Under the pieces are notes generated by a model that saw only the letters and a list, made by a program, of their open reading frames with translations, ran no database searches and had not been told where the DNA came from. DNA of 64,000 bases from Antedon mediterranea. Taxonomy: Eukaryota; Echinodermata; Crinoidea; Comatulida; Antedonidae. This document shows positions 11,701 to 24,542 of the stretch, one piece after another. The DNA is taken from the NCBI RefSeq assembly GCF_964355755.1, contig NC_092677.1, positions 28,366,101 to 28,430,100 on the forward strand. Direction: 5' to 3'. The position numbers and the translations under genes were made by a program. Each line of letters begins with the position of its first letter. The first letter of the stretch is position 1.

Positions 11701-14700
11701 AACTATCAGGCAACCATCATGTGAAATATATTTTTCTCAGCCATCATTCAGTTATTTAAGCATAAGCTTGAGAACATGTTGGATTACAGTGCGATTACTA
11801 TTCACAACACAGGCATTAAATCACTTTGGTTCACATTGTAAATAGTGTAGCTTATAATATTATTTATTATTTATCCATTTCAATTACTACATACTTTTTT
11901 TTAATCAATGAGGTCAACTTTTAAACAATTTATGTTCTCTAGATTTTTGTTTAGACTGTATACTAATAATAGTTTATTGTAGCAGTAGTAGGCTCTTGTT
12001 AGACATTGCATAGCCCATGAGGGAGGGTGGGTTACCAGCTACAAGTGATAGACCATGAGGAGTGATGTCATCATCAGTAGAACATGTAGAGTGGATTACA
12101 TTACTTGCCACTTAGACCATAGCCTGTGGTGTGTACTAATAATAAGATCATAATGCTATATAAATGATAAGTTTGTTTTTTAAAGGATGTGAGGTGGCAC
12201 TTAGATATTTGCTTACCATTGAGGCCTCACACTAATTTCTTTTAATTTTTTAATGTTTCTTATTTTAGTTCATTTCATCAGTTTTAGGTGTCGTACTATA
12301 TTTACTGAGTTGTAAGACTAACTGAGAAAATGTTTTATCAATAAAACTAAAAACCATATTAATTCCTAATAATTATTGACAGAACGATTTCAAGGTGATA
12401 ATCTAGTGTACCGTATCAAAACTTAAGATATTGTTGTTGTTTGAGTGTCTGTCAAAGGACTTGTTTGATTATGAACAGCCTACTATGGCCCCGCAAATTA
12501 CTATAAGATAGGAATACTGACTCTTGTGCCAGGCACAACGTTATGACCAATCACTGACAAGTATTTAGGAAGTGCGTAACGGTCACATGATGTAAGCTTT
12601 CTGTAATGTAGGACTGGTTTTTTTAATTGAATCTCTTTATTAAACTCTTCACTGTGATTTCCAGTCCTCATGAACTATATTAACCTTTAAAAATAATTGT
12701 TATAAAATTAATAATTTTCACCAACCGTAAACATTACTCATACGGCATATTGAAAAGGTTTTCTAATACTAAATTAGGGTAAAATTATACAAACATGCAG
12801 ATTACTTTTTTTTTTTAGTTTTTATCTCGCTGTTTATCTCACCATATCCAATTATTATTTTGATGACAGTAATTGCGTTGCTCAATTTAGCATAAAAGAA
12901 GTTGTGTAATCACTATTTTTAGATACTGTTTCCCACTGTCAATTTTTTGTCATTTTGCCCATTTAAAGAATTGGTTTAGATGCACAGCTAATTAATAAAA
13001 TTATACTTTTAGAATTTGCTTTATAAAGTCCTGCTTTCACTATAGTTTCTTAAAGTATTCTAGTACAAAATGTATGCATCGCATCTACAAACCAATACTT
13101 GACTTTCGTGCACTTGTGAAATGGGTATGTTCCTGCAGTGAATGGGACTTTATATAACATTTCAACTTTTCAAATAATAATCAGTTTTAAGATTTGTCAT
13201 CACAGTCTTAACAATAATACACGTGGTACAGTATCAACTGTTTCAGACTCTTCAATACAGGTTCTTTTTTCAGTGTCAAAAAAATCATACTTGGCTCTTT
13301 CAATATTATTTATTCTTATTGATTTTTTGGCATTTTTCCTGTAGTACACAATTATTAAATTATAATTTTATTAAGAATGTGAGTGCAAGTGCATTATCAC
13401 TTAAATGGTGTCCACAATCGCTGAACCACATTTACATTACAAATATAGCATGGTTTTTGTTTGTTTATTTTAAGAATGAGGGAAATGGAAAGTGAAATAA
13501 GACGATTAAAACAAAGAGAAGCAGAAGATGCAAAAGCACTTGAAACCATGGTACAGCATGTTGAAGACAACCTTAGAAGAACAACAGTCAGTATTCAATT
13601 CATTACTAAATTTGTACAGCTCTCACTCATCACTATCACCTTTGTACTGTGACAGCTCTCTGGATCCTAAAGCTTGTAATGAAATCATTTACAATGGCAC
13701 TCACTCACACACACTGACGTCTACATATGCAAACTTTTTTGTGTACATAAGGCATATTTTTAGGAATGGAATATTCACTATGTGTGTCATAGCACCCACC
13801 ATAGCAACCACCATACTTAGCACCCACCATAGCAACCTACTGTACTAAGCAAATTTGAACAGAATCCCTAAGTTTTAACCGAACACATGGTAACCAAACT
13901 CCCTAAGTTTAAACCAAACTCTCAACGTTAGATCTAATAACATTTCTAATTAAAAAACAATTATCTTATAACTTTGTATTGATTCAACAAGCATTATTAA
14001 GATGTCCTATGCCTTTTAGAAATCATAGTCTTGTTGCCCAATCTATAGGAATGTAAAGCTTTTATTGTTTTTTTTTTGTCTGTAGGATCGTGCTGTTGCT
14101 GCTGAAAATCATGTTTCCAAATTAAAGCAAGAAATCAAACATTTAAAGGTGAATTATTAAAAAAGAAATTTCTAACTTTTAATTTTTTTAAAGAGTAACT
14201 TACACAGGAGAACTTGAGCATAGATACAGACTTGCATAAAAACACACTACTGTACATATTGAGAACTTGAGCATAGATACAGACTTGCATACAAACACAC
14301 TACTGTACATATTGAGAACTTGAGCATAGATACAGACTTGCATACAAACACACTACTGTACATATTGAGAACTTGAGCATAGATACAGACTTGCATACAA
14401 ACACACTACTGTACATATTGAGAACTTGAGCATAGATACAGACTTGCATACAAACACACTACTGTACATATTGAGAACTTGAGCATAGATACAGACTTGC
14501 ATACAAACACACTACTGTACATATTGAGAACTTGAACATAGATACAGACTTGCATACAAACACACTACTGTACATATTGAGAACTTGAACATAGATACAG
14601 ACTTGCATACAAACACACTACTGTACATATTGAGAACTTGAGCATAGATACAGACTTGCATACAAACACACTACTGTACATATTGAGAACTTGAGCATAG

Positions 14701-16957
14701 ATACAGACTTGCATACAAACACACTACTGTACATATTGAGAACTTGAGCATAGATACAGACTTGCATACAAACACACTACTGTACATATTGAGAACTTGA
14801 GCATAGATACAGACTTGCATACAAACGCACTACTGTACATATTGAGAACTTGAGCATAGATACAGACTTGCATACAAACACACTACTGTACATATTGAGA
14901 ACTTGAGCATAGATACAGACTTGCATACAAACACACTACTGTACATATTGAGAACTTGAGCATAGATACAGACTTGCATACAAACACACTACTGTACATA
15001 TTGAGAACTTGAGCATAGATACAGACTTGCATACAAACACACTACTGTACATATTGAGAACTTGAGCATAGATACAGACTTGCATACAAACACACTACTG
15101 TACATATTGAGAACTTGAACATAGATACAGACTTGCATACAAACACACTACTGTACATATTGAGAACTTGAGCATAGATACAGATTTGATTAATAGGCAC
15201 CACTAGCTCTTTTTTAGATATGTAATAAGTGAATGTTTTAAGGTTTTTTATTCATGTATGTTTTTAATTGTATGGTACGATATCTAATTTTATTAAGATG
15301 TTTCTATTTTTATAGCAATTTTAACTAATTTTTAGTCATTTGTAATACATTTCATTTCAGTCCTTGACTGTCGTTTTGTAATATATTTTTATATACCGAA
15401 TAAATAAATAAATAAATAAAACACACTACTGTACATATTGAGAACTTGAGCATAGATACAGACTTGTATACAAACACACTACTGTACATATTGAGAACTT
15501 GAGCATAGATACAGACTTGCATACAAACGCACTACTGTACATATTGAGAACTTGAGCATAGATACAGACTTGCATACAAACACACTACTGTACATATTGA
15601 GAACTTGAACATAGATACAGACTTGCATACAAACACACTACTGTACATATTGAGAACTTGAGCATAGATACAGACTTGCATACAAACACACTACTGTACA
15701 TATTGAGAACTTGAGCATAGATACAGACTTGCATACAAACACACTACTGTACATATTGAGAACTTGAACATAGATACAGACTTGCATACAAACACACTAC
15801 TGTACATATTGAGAACTTGAGCATAGATACAGACTTGCATACAAACACACTACTGTACATATTGAGAACTTGAGCATAGATACAGACTTGCATACAAACA
15901 CACTACTGTACATATTGAGAACTTGAACATAGATACAGACTTGCATACAAACACACTACTGTACATATTGAGAACTTGAACATAGATACAGACTTGCATA
16001 CAAACACACTACTGTACATATTGTTTTACACAGTTTAAAAGAAGCATAAAAGTATTAAATATACTGCATAATTACAGTCACAAGTGAAAGTCACACTACA
16101 GTGTAATAGGTAGTTATAGTGTATAGGAATTTATACAATCAAGACCTATGATGATGATGATGACCTATGATGTGTGGTGGTAAAAATTAAAACAGTATTT
16201 TTAGTACAGCAGGCGGGTATTGTTTGTTATTACGGATCTTTGCTTATTATAGGAATTATGCATAATTAAAACATGAGTTCCCCCAACCCCCACCCCCACT
16301 TCTTTACCCTCTTGCGACGGGTATCACTTGCTATATTTGTAAGTTGTATATTAATGTGTTGTTTTCTTTATTATTCTAGTCTCACATTCATCATATGCAA
16401 TCAGAACCAAAAGGTGCAGCTGCTGCTGAAGACAACAATGGCGACTTAAATGCAATTCGTTTGAAAGCACAAGCAACTTCTTTGAAATTGGCTTCATTGT
16501 CAAGAGATGCAGAACAACAATTTAAGTATGTTGACATTCTGTTTACATTCCTTTATTAATGCAGTCTTCTTCTTCTTCCCTAGTCTCCTGGTCTAGGCCA
16601 TTTATATACACAGCACATAACAGTCAGTACAGTAGAATATTATTACACTTAAATGCGATAATTAACTAACAAGTTTAACTAGTTGTATCTGTTGTCATTT
16701 TATCTAAATGTAATTTTAAAACTCCATTGGTTCTTCTGATTCAGTTATATTTAACTTATTACTTTCACACAGTGTTAATTAATACAGAATGATGACATGA
16801 TAGATGTATGTTGATTCTGTATTTGATATTGATATATGTATTTCTTTGTAGGCAATTACTGGGAGGTGTTGAGACATTAAAGGTGATTGCAGAGACTTTA
16901 GCTTGTATAGATAAAGTTGTTGAAGATAATGAATCCAGGCATTCAACTGCATTATGA
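8706..16957 (+). CDS. ENTR1: Endosome-associated trafficking regulator 1 (SDCCAG3)
   Basis: ENTR1 is an endosomal coiled-coil adaptor that works in recycling, cytokinesis and cilium-related trafficking. Seven exons join in phase: 8706-8880, 9620-9708, 10898-11589, 13475-13586, 14086-14148, 16380-16525 and 16852-16957, giving 460 residues (human about 435). Two NPF motifs lie at residues 13-15 (NPFSFESFL) and 70-72 (NPFLFKHF); the first matches the human NPFSFREFL block. The middle is polar and low in complexity. The C-terminal third is coiled coil with VQHVEDNL, RAVAAENHVSKLKQEI and a GVETLKVIAETL tail, which match the human order. An acceptor precedes the first ATG. A second possible first exon is listed separately. 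The intron at 14149-16379 is mostly minisatellite. Confidence 0.9.
9818..9950. mobile_element. Small MITE with inverted ends, ENTR1 intron 2
   Basis: The left end CTGTCTACACCCTATCAAA is mirrored by TTTGATAGTGTAGACAG at the right end. The subterminal GATGTGCCCAAATATGG is mirrored by CCATATATGGGCACATC. The arms enclose about 30 bases. This is the structure of a short nonautonomous DNA transposon. Target duplications were not resolved. Confidence 0.75.
10739..10804 (+). CDS. ENTR1: Candidate alternative first exon of ENTR1
   Basis: An ATG opens 22 codons (MAFVRRLFAGGSSAPKHHK...) ending in GCAAAA next to a GTAAGA donor. The phase matches the exon starting at 10898. The upstream 60 bases look like a leader and lack an obvious acceptor, so this would be a second promoter giving a shorter isoform without the two NPF motifs. 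Inferred from phase, donor and basic N-terminal sequence; no transcript evidence. Confidence 0.5.
14205..15182. repeat. 53-bp minisatellite, about 18 copies (first block)
   Basis: A 53-base unit containing GAACTTGAGCATAGATACAG and ACACACTACTGTACATATT is repeated with few changes (GAGCATAG or GAACATAG). It fills the intron after ENTR1 exon 5. Confidence 0.95.
15183..15420 (+). mobile_element. Retroposon-like insertion with (AAAT)n tail
   Basis: About 238 bases unrelated to the 53-bp unit interrupt the array, which resumes afterwards. The insert ends in several AAAT repeats, as LINE or SINE copies often do, on the + strand. A few bases of the repeat unit are missing at the junction. No clear target duplication was seen. 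Confidence 0.6.
15421..16023. repeat. 53-bp minisatellite, about 11 copies (second block)
   Basis: This block continues the same unit as 14205-15182 after the insertion, with the same GAG/GAA variants, so both blocks were one array before it. Confidence 0.95.
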
Positions 16958-16999
16958 GACTTGTTTTGTAGAAATTGTTAATAATTTTAATATATATAT

Positions 17000-18765
17000 G
17001 ACTTTCCTTAAAAATTACTTGGGGTTTTGTAGTCTGCTATGTTTCAATATTTGGGGTTTTATTATGTAGTATTTTTTACTTATTTTTAAATTTATCAGTC
17101 ATTCAAAATTTGTCGTAGCTACTGTAAAGTACATAACATGTGCGATGCGATGAGAAAAAAACATTTGGCTCAAGGTATGGTTAAATTTCTGACACATTTT
17201 CATAATAGTCTTGTGACTCTCATAAATAATAAAAAATGCCAGCCAATGCTTTGTGCTGACAAAGGTCAGAGTGATTTAAAACAAACGTTTAGTTATCAGT
17301 GATGTTGGAAAATGCTAAACCCATTACAAGACAATTATAAAGTAATAGCCAAGTAATTATTTTTTTCTGTATCATAACTAACTAATCATTTAAATTTTCC
17401 TTTAATGCCTCCTATTCACACTTATGGATCCAGTGTAAGCCCAACGAACTGCAATGTTGGGAGCACAACCGTTTTATGAGCCATATATTGACATTGATAA
17501 TTGTTTGAAATATTGTGTCTAAAGTATGCAGCCTTGTTATATTTTAAATGTAAATTCTAGATTTTTGTTGGTGCAATTTTATTTCAATATTGTATATAAA
17601 ATGGATGTACATAAAGTAGTGTACTATAAATAAAGATGTAAAAAAATACTGCGCAGTGTAGATTAATTGGTTTATATATCACTGTTTCAAATAAATGATG
17701 ATGCACCCCCCAAACGAGAGAGTGCGCACTCAGGAGAAAGAGGAGGAGGCCCTCTCTCCAGCGGTGGATGGATTCGGTTAACTGCACACAACGTAAGCAA
17801 AGGGGAAGCAAAGGTATGCTGCACCACACTACACACGAGTTAATCGATCCAGTCCTGTCAGTTGTCCCAAGCTTGCTAGGCGTTGAATCAATAGTCAACC
17901 AAAGATATTTTGGCCTTGAAATTGTGATTGCTCGTTCAAGCTCTACAGTCGAATTTGCGGATCCGTTGAGTAAAATAAAAGCATTATCCATTAATTTGTA
18001 TGCTCAATATATTGTGCATCCATATTATGAAATGTAACCTTTATTTACACATTGTTGAGTAGAAGGTAAGAAATTTGTTAATAAATAAATATGTTTATAA
18101 TATAAATTGACAGTTAGTTAGGCCTAATAATAATAATATGTAGGCCTAGCTAGGCTAGTACTGTCTGTAGGATGACTGCTGTAGTAAGTAGGCCTAGTAT
18201 GTAGCTCCACTGTTTGCTTCCTCAACTGCTATCACCCCGGCGCCTCCCATAATCACTTTAGTTACACCTGACCGACCCCACCTTCCTCAACTGCTCCCTC
18301 CCCGCCTCCCTCAACTGCTCACTCCCCGCCTCCCTCAACTGCTCCCTCCCTGCCTCCCTAAATCACATTAGTTACGCCCGACTGACCCTGCCTCTCTAAA
18401 TATAATTTCCATCCCAAACCCTCAACGAATACCACCCCACCTCCCTTAGTTGTAGTATTAACTGTCCCCTCGACTGCTCCCGCCCTGCATCCCTAAATCA
18501 CTTAAAGTTACACCCGACCAACCCTGCCTATCTCAATATAATTTCCACCCCAAATTCTCCCTATTATTAACTGTTTCACTCGACCGCTCCACCCCCAGTT
18601 CCCCCCAAAATAATCGCCAACACTTAGCTAATTACGGTAATTTAAATTTCAATTTTGTAGACATTTAAATACTGTAAATTGCTATTTAAACTTTAATTTT
18701 AAGTGAGGGATGAACTCAGTAAATCAGAAATACTGTATATACTAATTTGTTAATTTTACAGTATT
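17000..18765. other. ENTR1 3' region and FA2H upstream region
   Basis: An AATAAA-like signal (17627) suits the end of ENTR1. Frames at 17584-17991 (-) and 17768-18037 (+) overlap antisense and show no domain. 18230-18600 is a pyrimidine-rich stretch with repeated CCTCCCTCAACTGCTC blocks. A TTTTACAG acceptor-like site at about 18762 precedes the FA2H ATG, so a noncoding FA2H exon probably lies somewhere here. Confidence 0.4.
18225..18605. repeat. CT-rich imperfect tandem repeats
   Basis: Blocks of CTGCTCCCTCCCCGCCTCCC and AAATCACATTAGTTAC-GCCCGAC recur imperfectly about every 100-180 bases. Confidence 0.6.
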
Positions 18766-18769
18766 ACAA

Positions 18770-21700
18770 ATGGGGGAGGCCAATATCAATAAGGGTGATG
18801 AAATGTGGGACGATGAACGAGTCAAGGAAGAAATCAAACTAGGAAGATTGCTTGTCATATTAGATGAAAATGTGTATGATTGCAGTAGATTTGCTAATAT
18901 TCATCCAGGGGGTAGAAATTATATTGAACAATATTGTGGAAGGCAAATGCATAATGTAATGTATAATGGACCTCATGAACACTCTTTCAATGCTTATCAA
19001 TTGATGAAGGATTATTATTGTGGGAAATTAGCCAAAACATCAAGATATTTACCATTACAAAAGGTGTGTAACTATTTTCTTTAATATTGATCCATAAATA
19101 GCAATAAATGTAAGAATCTCCTCAAAAGGTGTGCTACATAATGATCAAAACCAACTAAATGCTTGTCCACCACCTGCATGCAAATTGCCCATGTGATTCA
19201 AATCTGTGATAATAAAAGATGACTTGAACATTTTGAGGTGCTCTCCAGAACTGGCATTACCCAGACTAGAATACTGTATAAAGGTTAAGACTGAATGTTT
19301 GAACAGTGAGCTTGTGACTGGATAGTTGTTAACGAGTCACAGTGTATGCTTTGTAATAAATACTGTACACACATTAAATACCTGCATAATAATATTATAG
19401 GCAATTGTAATTGAATATTCAGTTTAATTGTTAAACTATTTGGAAATCAAGATAAAACAAATCGCAAACTAAACGGTTAATTTGTGCATATTAAAATTAA
19501 TCACAATAATAATATCTTCATTCTTTATTCAATAAAAACATTTAGAATTCAAAGAATGATCCAGGTCATTGTCAAACAATAATAAGACATTCAACACAAA
19601 ACACATATAAATTGATCAAACATATAAATAAAAGATTTTTATCCAGGCATTGTTGTTGGTGTATTGATAAGGTAAAATGTATTTTTTACAGAAAAAAGAT
19701 GTTGATAAAATGACTGTGGATAACACCAGTCAACAAACTTGCTCATCTGAGGTTGGTGAACACTTTATAACTTATTATTATTATTATTAACTCTGTGCAA
19801 AAGTTCAAGAATTTCCCAGTTAATAAAAAAGGCCTAACTAAACACGTTATGCTATACAGTGTATTAAATCATGGATGGATTGAGGGCTTATTGTGATTTG
19901 TACTGCTGGACAATGAATCTGTACTGTGAAATGCCAGCGGGTATTGTGTGTGATTGTTAAGCAACTTATTTGCTCTAGATATCTTTTATATTTGTCCCCT
20001 GAAACACAAAAAATGAAGGTCAAAATAATCTAAATTTAAATTGGCCATATCAAAGTAATATTTAAAGTTTACGTAATTAATAGGTAAATTAATTTGATTA
20101 CATTTCGTCTCGAAAATTGTCATGAGCAAAAGTAAACAAAGATTTCAAACCACGAGTATGCATTATGCATGATGCTAATTAGGATTGTTTACAACTCGTC
20201 ACAGTTCAGAAGGTGTTTTCACACAGATCGCGAGGAAGTTTTATGATTATGCATACAGAGTAGCCAAACAAGCGCGTTGCATTATGAGATATGTTTTGAT
20301 CGAAAACTTTGACTGGAAGTCAAAGTTATTTTTTGAACAAAAAAATGTCTGTATTTCAGTTAAATAATTTTTTTTGACTAATTTTTTGGTGAAAGTTAAT
20401 AACTATTATGATACTTCAAAATTACCCACTTTTTTTAAAAATCTTTTTTAAAAATTTTTTTTGGAATTAGTCAAAGGGACAATACATCTTTAAGCTTTAA
20501 ATTCAATACAGTCCTGTTAACTTTATTTATGTAGTACAATGTTTATCTTTTTATTGCTTTATACATTAAATAAAAGTTTATGCTGACAGTTAGGATTATA
20601 TGTTGCTCTTAACAGATTGATTGGAGTAAGCCTGTGCTTTGGCAAGTATATAAACTTGGTGCCAACTACAACCAGTGGGTTCATACACCTGTTGATAAAC
20701 CTTTGCGACTTTTTAAATCAGACTTTGCAGAGTTTTTTTCCAAAACACCTTGGTTTGTTATACCAATCTTTTGGATACCTGTCATTTTATTTGCATCATT
20801 TAGAAGCATTTTAACCTTCACTGAATCAACACCACAATGGTCAGGTAAATTTACTAACCTACCCAACTACTAACTTATTACAAATAGTACCAGCATGTAA
20901 AATTTAATGTATATAAATTAGTTATTATAATGAAGCAGTGTATTTTTAAACCAGGAACAGTTGAATAATTCATTAAAGGCTGGATTATCAATTAACTCAA
21001 ATAGAAAAACATGATTTGTCATTAACAGTGTACAACTTTAATCAGTTCTATTTACAGTATTGTATCAACATAGAAGTAAATTAACCAGTAACCCTATAAT
21101 ACTGTGTAACCAAGTTGAGTAAAAATGGCAAAAATTTGGGAATTTGTACAGTAAATTGTTATGCAATTGTCTTGTGTCCATATTTAGAGTAAATTAGAGG
21201 GTGAGTGAGATTATAGCGTATATTGCAAAGATGAATCTGTGATGTCATCATTTGTCCATATTTAGACTAAATTAGAGGGTGAGTGAGATTATAGCGTATA
21301 TTGCAAAGATTAATCTGTGATGTCATCATTCTTTCTATTTGTTTGCAGGCTTTGATGTACTTGAGATGTTCATCTTGTATTTCATTGCTGGTGTTGTGAC
21401 TTGGACAATTCTGGAATATGCTCTTCATAGATTTCTGTTTCATTTAGAACCTTCCCCAAAGTATCCAATGTTAGTTACATTTCATTTCTTACTGCATGGC
21501 CAGCATCACAAAGTAAGTCATGTATTAACATTTAAAAACATATTTACTCATATTATCTTTGTTAGTAATTTTGTGTTTATTTTAGTCCTTATAATATGCA
21601 ATAAGTTTAGCTAATTGTTTATTGAGTATTAAAGCAGATGAATATCTAAACAGCATACTATTTGTTTTCTAACAGGTGCCTTTTGATTCAGGCCGTCTTG

Positions 21701-22104
21701 TTTTTCCTCCTGCCGTTGCCTCAATATTAGCTGTTTGTTATTACATCATTATTGGATTTTGTCTTGAAGTTGGTAAAGCACAGGCTTTGTTTGCAGGCAC
21801 TGTGTTGGGCTATGTTTGTTATGATCTTATTCACTATTATTTACATTATGGAAAGCCATCATTTTCTTACTTCAAGATGTTAAAAGTATATCATGTTAAA
21901 CACCATTTTGAAGACAAAGACAGAGGTATTGTTATTTGTTTTGAAGTACTGTAGTTAAATCATTGCTATAACTTGAGTAGTATACCAAATAATACTGTAT
22001 TACTAATTATCACATTTTTTATTATGTGTTTAGGGTTTGGAATATCAAGCCCAATATGGGATATGCCATTTGGTACGCAGCTCGACCTCACCAACAAAGA
22101 ATAA
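18770..22104 (+). CDS. FA2H: Fatty acid 2-hydroxylase
   Basis: This ER membrane di-iron enzyme 2-hydroxylates fatty acids used for sphingolipids. Six exons join in phase: 18770-19063, 19692-19751, 20616-20844, 21349-21512, 21676-21925 and 22034-22104, giving 355 residues (human 372). Residues 1 to about 95 form a cytochrome b5 domain with the haem motif HPGG near residue 45 and a second conserved His in the following helix. The hydroxylase domain shows the expected His clusters: LEYALHRFLFHLE, HFLLHGQHHK, HYYLHYG and YHVKHHFEDKD. Hydrophobic membrane spans lie between them. The start is the first ATG after an acceptor. The exon 2 donor (GTTGGT) is weak. The last 65 bases up to just past the stop are exactly duplicated downstream. 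Confidence 0.95.
21175..21331. repeat. 78-bp tandem duplication in FA2H intron 3
   Basis: TGTCCATATTTAGA(G/C)TAAATT and the bases after it up to TGATGTCATCATT occur twice head to tail with two differences, just before exon 4. Confidence 0.9.
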
Positions 22105-22175
22105 ATGCTTCAAGCCCAATATGGGATATGCCATTTGGTACGCAGCTCGACCTCACCAACAAAGAATAAATGCTT
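22046..22175 (+). repeat. Exact 65-bp tandem copy of the FA2H 3' coding end
   Basis: 22046-22110 and 22111-22175 are identical. The first copy encodes the C-terminus (SPIWDMPFGTQLDLTNKE) and the stop. The second lies in the 3' UTR and repeats the same codons out of use. Confidence 0.95.
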
Positions 22176-24542
22176 TATGAACTGGATCGACAACAATATT
22201 CAGATGATTATCTTTAATAAGATTCTTAATTTCCATATATCTGAAAACCAAAATAAAATAAATGTTACAATATATTCTAATAGTTAGCATACTAATTAGT
22301 ACAGTTACTAATTGCATGTAAAAATGTGATATATTTTATATGAATTTAAAGCAGGCCTTAAAATAGGTGTGTGCCGAAGCTTGCCTATTTAACAAACAAA
22401 TACTATTCTATGCACATATTTAGCTAATTATCTGAAAAGACAATTTGCTTTTTAAAATTATTTATTTTCACGTTCTCATATTATTTCTTTTCTAAATTGC
22501 AACTGTTTATATATACCATCATTATGATGAAATCATACAGTAGTTAATCCAATTGATAGATACTGATTATATGCCATCGTTATGATGAAATTGATAGATA
22601 CTGTTTATATATGATGAAATCATAGTTTGTTTTTCTTCATTTTGGGATATGATAGAAATAGCTAGGTATGAGCTATTTGGTTTATATCCGTTTTTTTATA
22701 ATATGGACTATGGATCCTTCATGTCATAAATATTAAACCTGGACATGGTGCTGCTGTGTATTTCTTTGGATGTTGTATTATAATGCATCATACATCTACT
22801 GATGTGAATAAAGTTAATGATTCATGCTATGGTGGACTAATTACTAACAATCTGATTGTAATAATGTACTTAGTTCATTTTGTTTGCTGTGAATACTATA
22901 GATAATTTCAAGACTACTACTAATCATAAATATTTAGTATAATTTAAAGGTTTATTAAAGTTTCTCTCCTTCCATTTATATTATACCTGTACATTATATA
23001 TTATATATTTGAAACTGGCACACTGCAATGTGTATAGTATTTATAATAAATTGATTTATTTACTGGTTAAGATCATGGACCTAGGTTAAGATCATGGACC
23101 TAGGTTCATGCTTTCATTATGCAATGTTTACTGATAGAACATGACCTATCAAAGGTCAACGTTTAATGAAGTGAATCGTATAATCATGTTTTTTATACTT
23201 GATATATTTTTGTAGCATTTTATTTGATCTTGATAAAACGATCATAATGCATAGTAGAATGATCATGTAGTACTTACACATTTGTTTATGAAAATAACAA
23301 GAAAGAGAATTTTGAATCATGGAAAAAAATTTGGTTTTTATTGTTTTGTGATGGTGTACAAAGATAGAAGTACCGATGCAGTTTCACCTTTTTTAATAGC
23401 TTAGTGAATAACTATAGATTTACTTGGTATTTGGTATTTAGATTTATTTAATTTGGTTTTTGATCAACTCTTTATGAGCTGCATCTGCATACTGAAGGTG
23501 CTTCCAGCAAACATGTTTGTATTCCTTTTATTTATTAATATATTAGTAAAACTGCTGTAGTATTTAATACTGGTAACTCTAACTTTAATAACAAATACTA
23601 ACCAAACTCAGCAAGAAGAGCAACTTTCATTAGCTGATTATATGTTTATCATCTTGAATGAACGATGTCCGGGAATAGTGGAATAAAACAAAATACTTTA
23701 GTTTCGTTTTTGCTTATTATTTTTCTTTATTATGTATGAATGTAGAGCGAAGTGAGGTGGTGAAGAGTTTACTTTTACAGTTTCTTTCCGATTAAACTGT
23801 AATATTAAATGGTTTTAGTCTTGTTACGATTGCTGCACATTGACTACAGCTGTAACCAAAATTTGTGCATTTGGCCTTCCATACATGTAACTGGTTGTGT
23901 AGCGCGCGATGCTTTAATGTGGTGTAGTAGCATTCGCAGCCTCATCAGCAGCAGACAGTAATCACTTTTCAAACTTAATAAACAGGTATAGTACTAAACA
24001 ATTTTAATGAATAGCACCTAGGTAGGCATACATAAAGTCATTTTGTTATACCATATCTACTCTCTGCTTTATATTTACGTAGCATAGATCGTATATTTAG
24101 GTACGTGCTTAGGTTTAGTGGACGTTTCATTTCGGTCGCGTGTCAATTGAGGTAAATGTATGCGTTTAAGGGTATCGGTCGCCATGTATAGCACGCCAAG
24201 TATGCATTATTAATACACGAACATGCATTTTACAGTAAACTGTTTTAGAACGCCCATTTTATTGGCGTCTTTTAAATTAAAATCGAGGTATATATAATTA
24301 CTATTGTTTTGTTAAATAATGATTGAACTGCATAAGTTACAGATATATTCTTCTTGATTAACAAATTTGAAAGCTATTTTTTAGTGATCCTTAGTCATCA
24401 TAGTACCACCAGTGTGAAAAAAACGTCATGTTTTTTACAAAAAAGTGCAGGATTATTCTCCTTAACCACAGTCTACTATTGTGCATTATTTTATGTTCTC
24501 CATTTTCTTGATTTTGAATTTATGATTCTTTTTAAGATGAAA
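22176..24542. other. FA2H 3' UTR, spacer and MEAK7 upstream region
   Basis: AATAAAATAAA at about 22250 can serve FA2H polyadenylation. A 20-bp duplication (TTAAGATCATGGACCTAGG) lies near 23068-23105. No protein-like frame was found before MEAK7. Confidence 0.5.
23885..23985 (+). promoter_or_regulatory. Candidate MEAK7 noncoding first exon and promoter
   Basis: A locally CpG-containing stretch (GTAGCGCGCGATGC) leads into AATAAACAG followed by GTATAG, a plausible donor. The first coding exon at about 24535 has no strong promoter-like sequence just upstream. Inference from composition and splice consensus. Confidence 0.35.

Noticed and set aside
14205-16023. CRISPR-like regular repeats
   Set aside because: The whole unit repeats with no unique spacers, in an animal intron; it is a minisatellite.
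17584-18037. 135-codon minus-strand and 89-codon plus-strand frames
   Set aside because: They overlap antisense and show no domain, no conserved motif and no splice partner that I can recognise.
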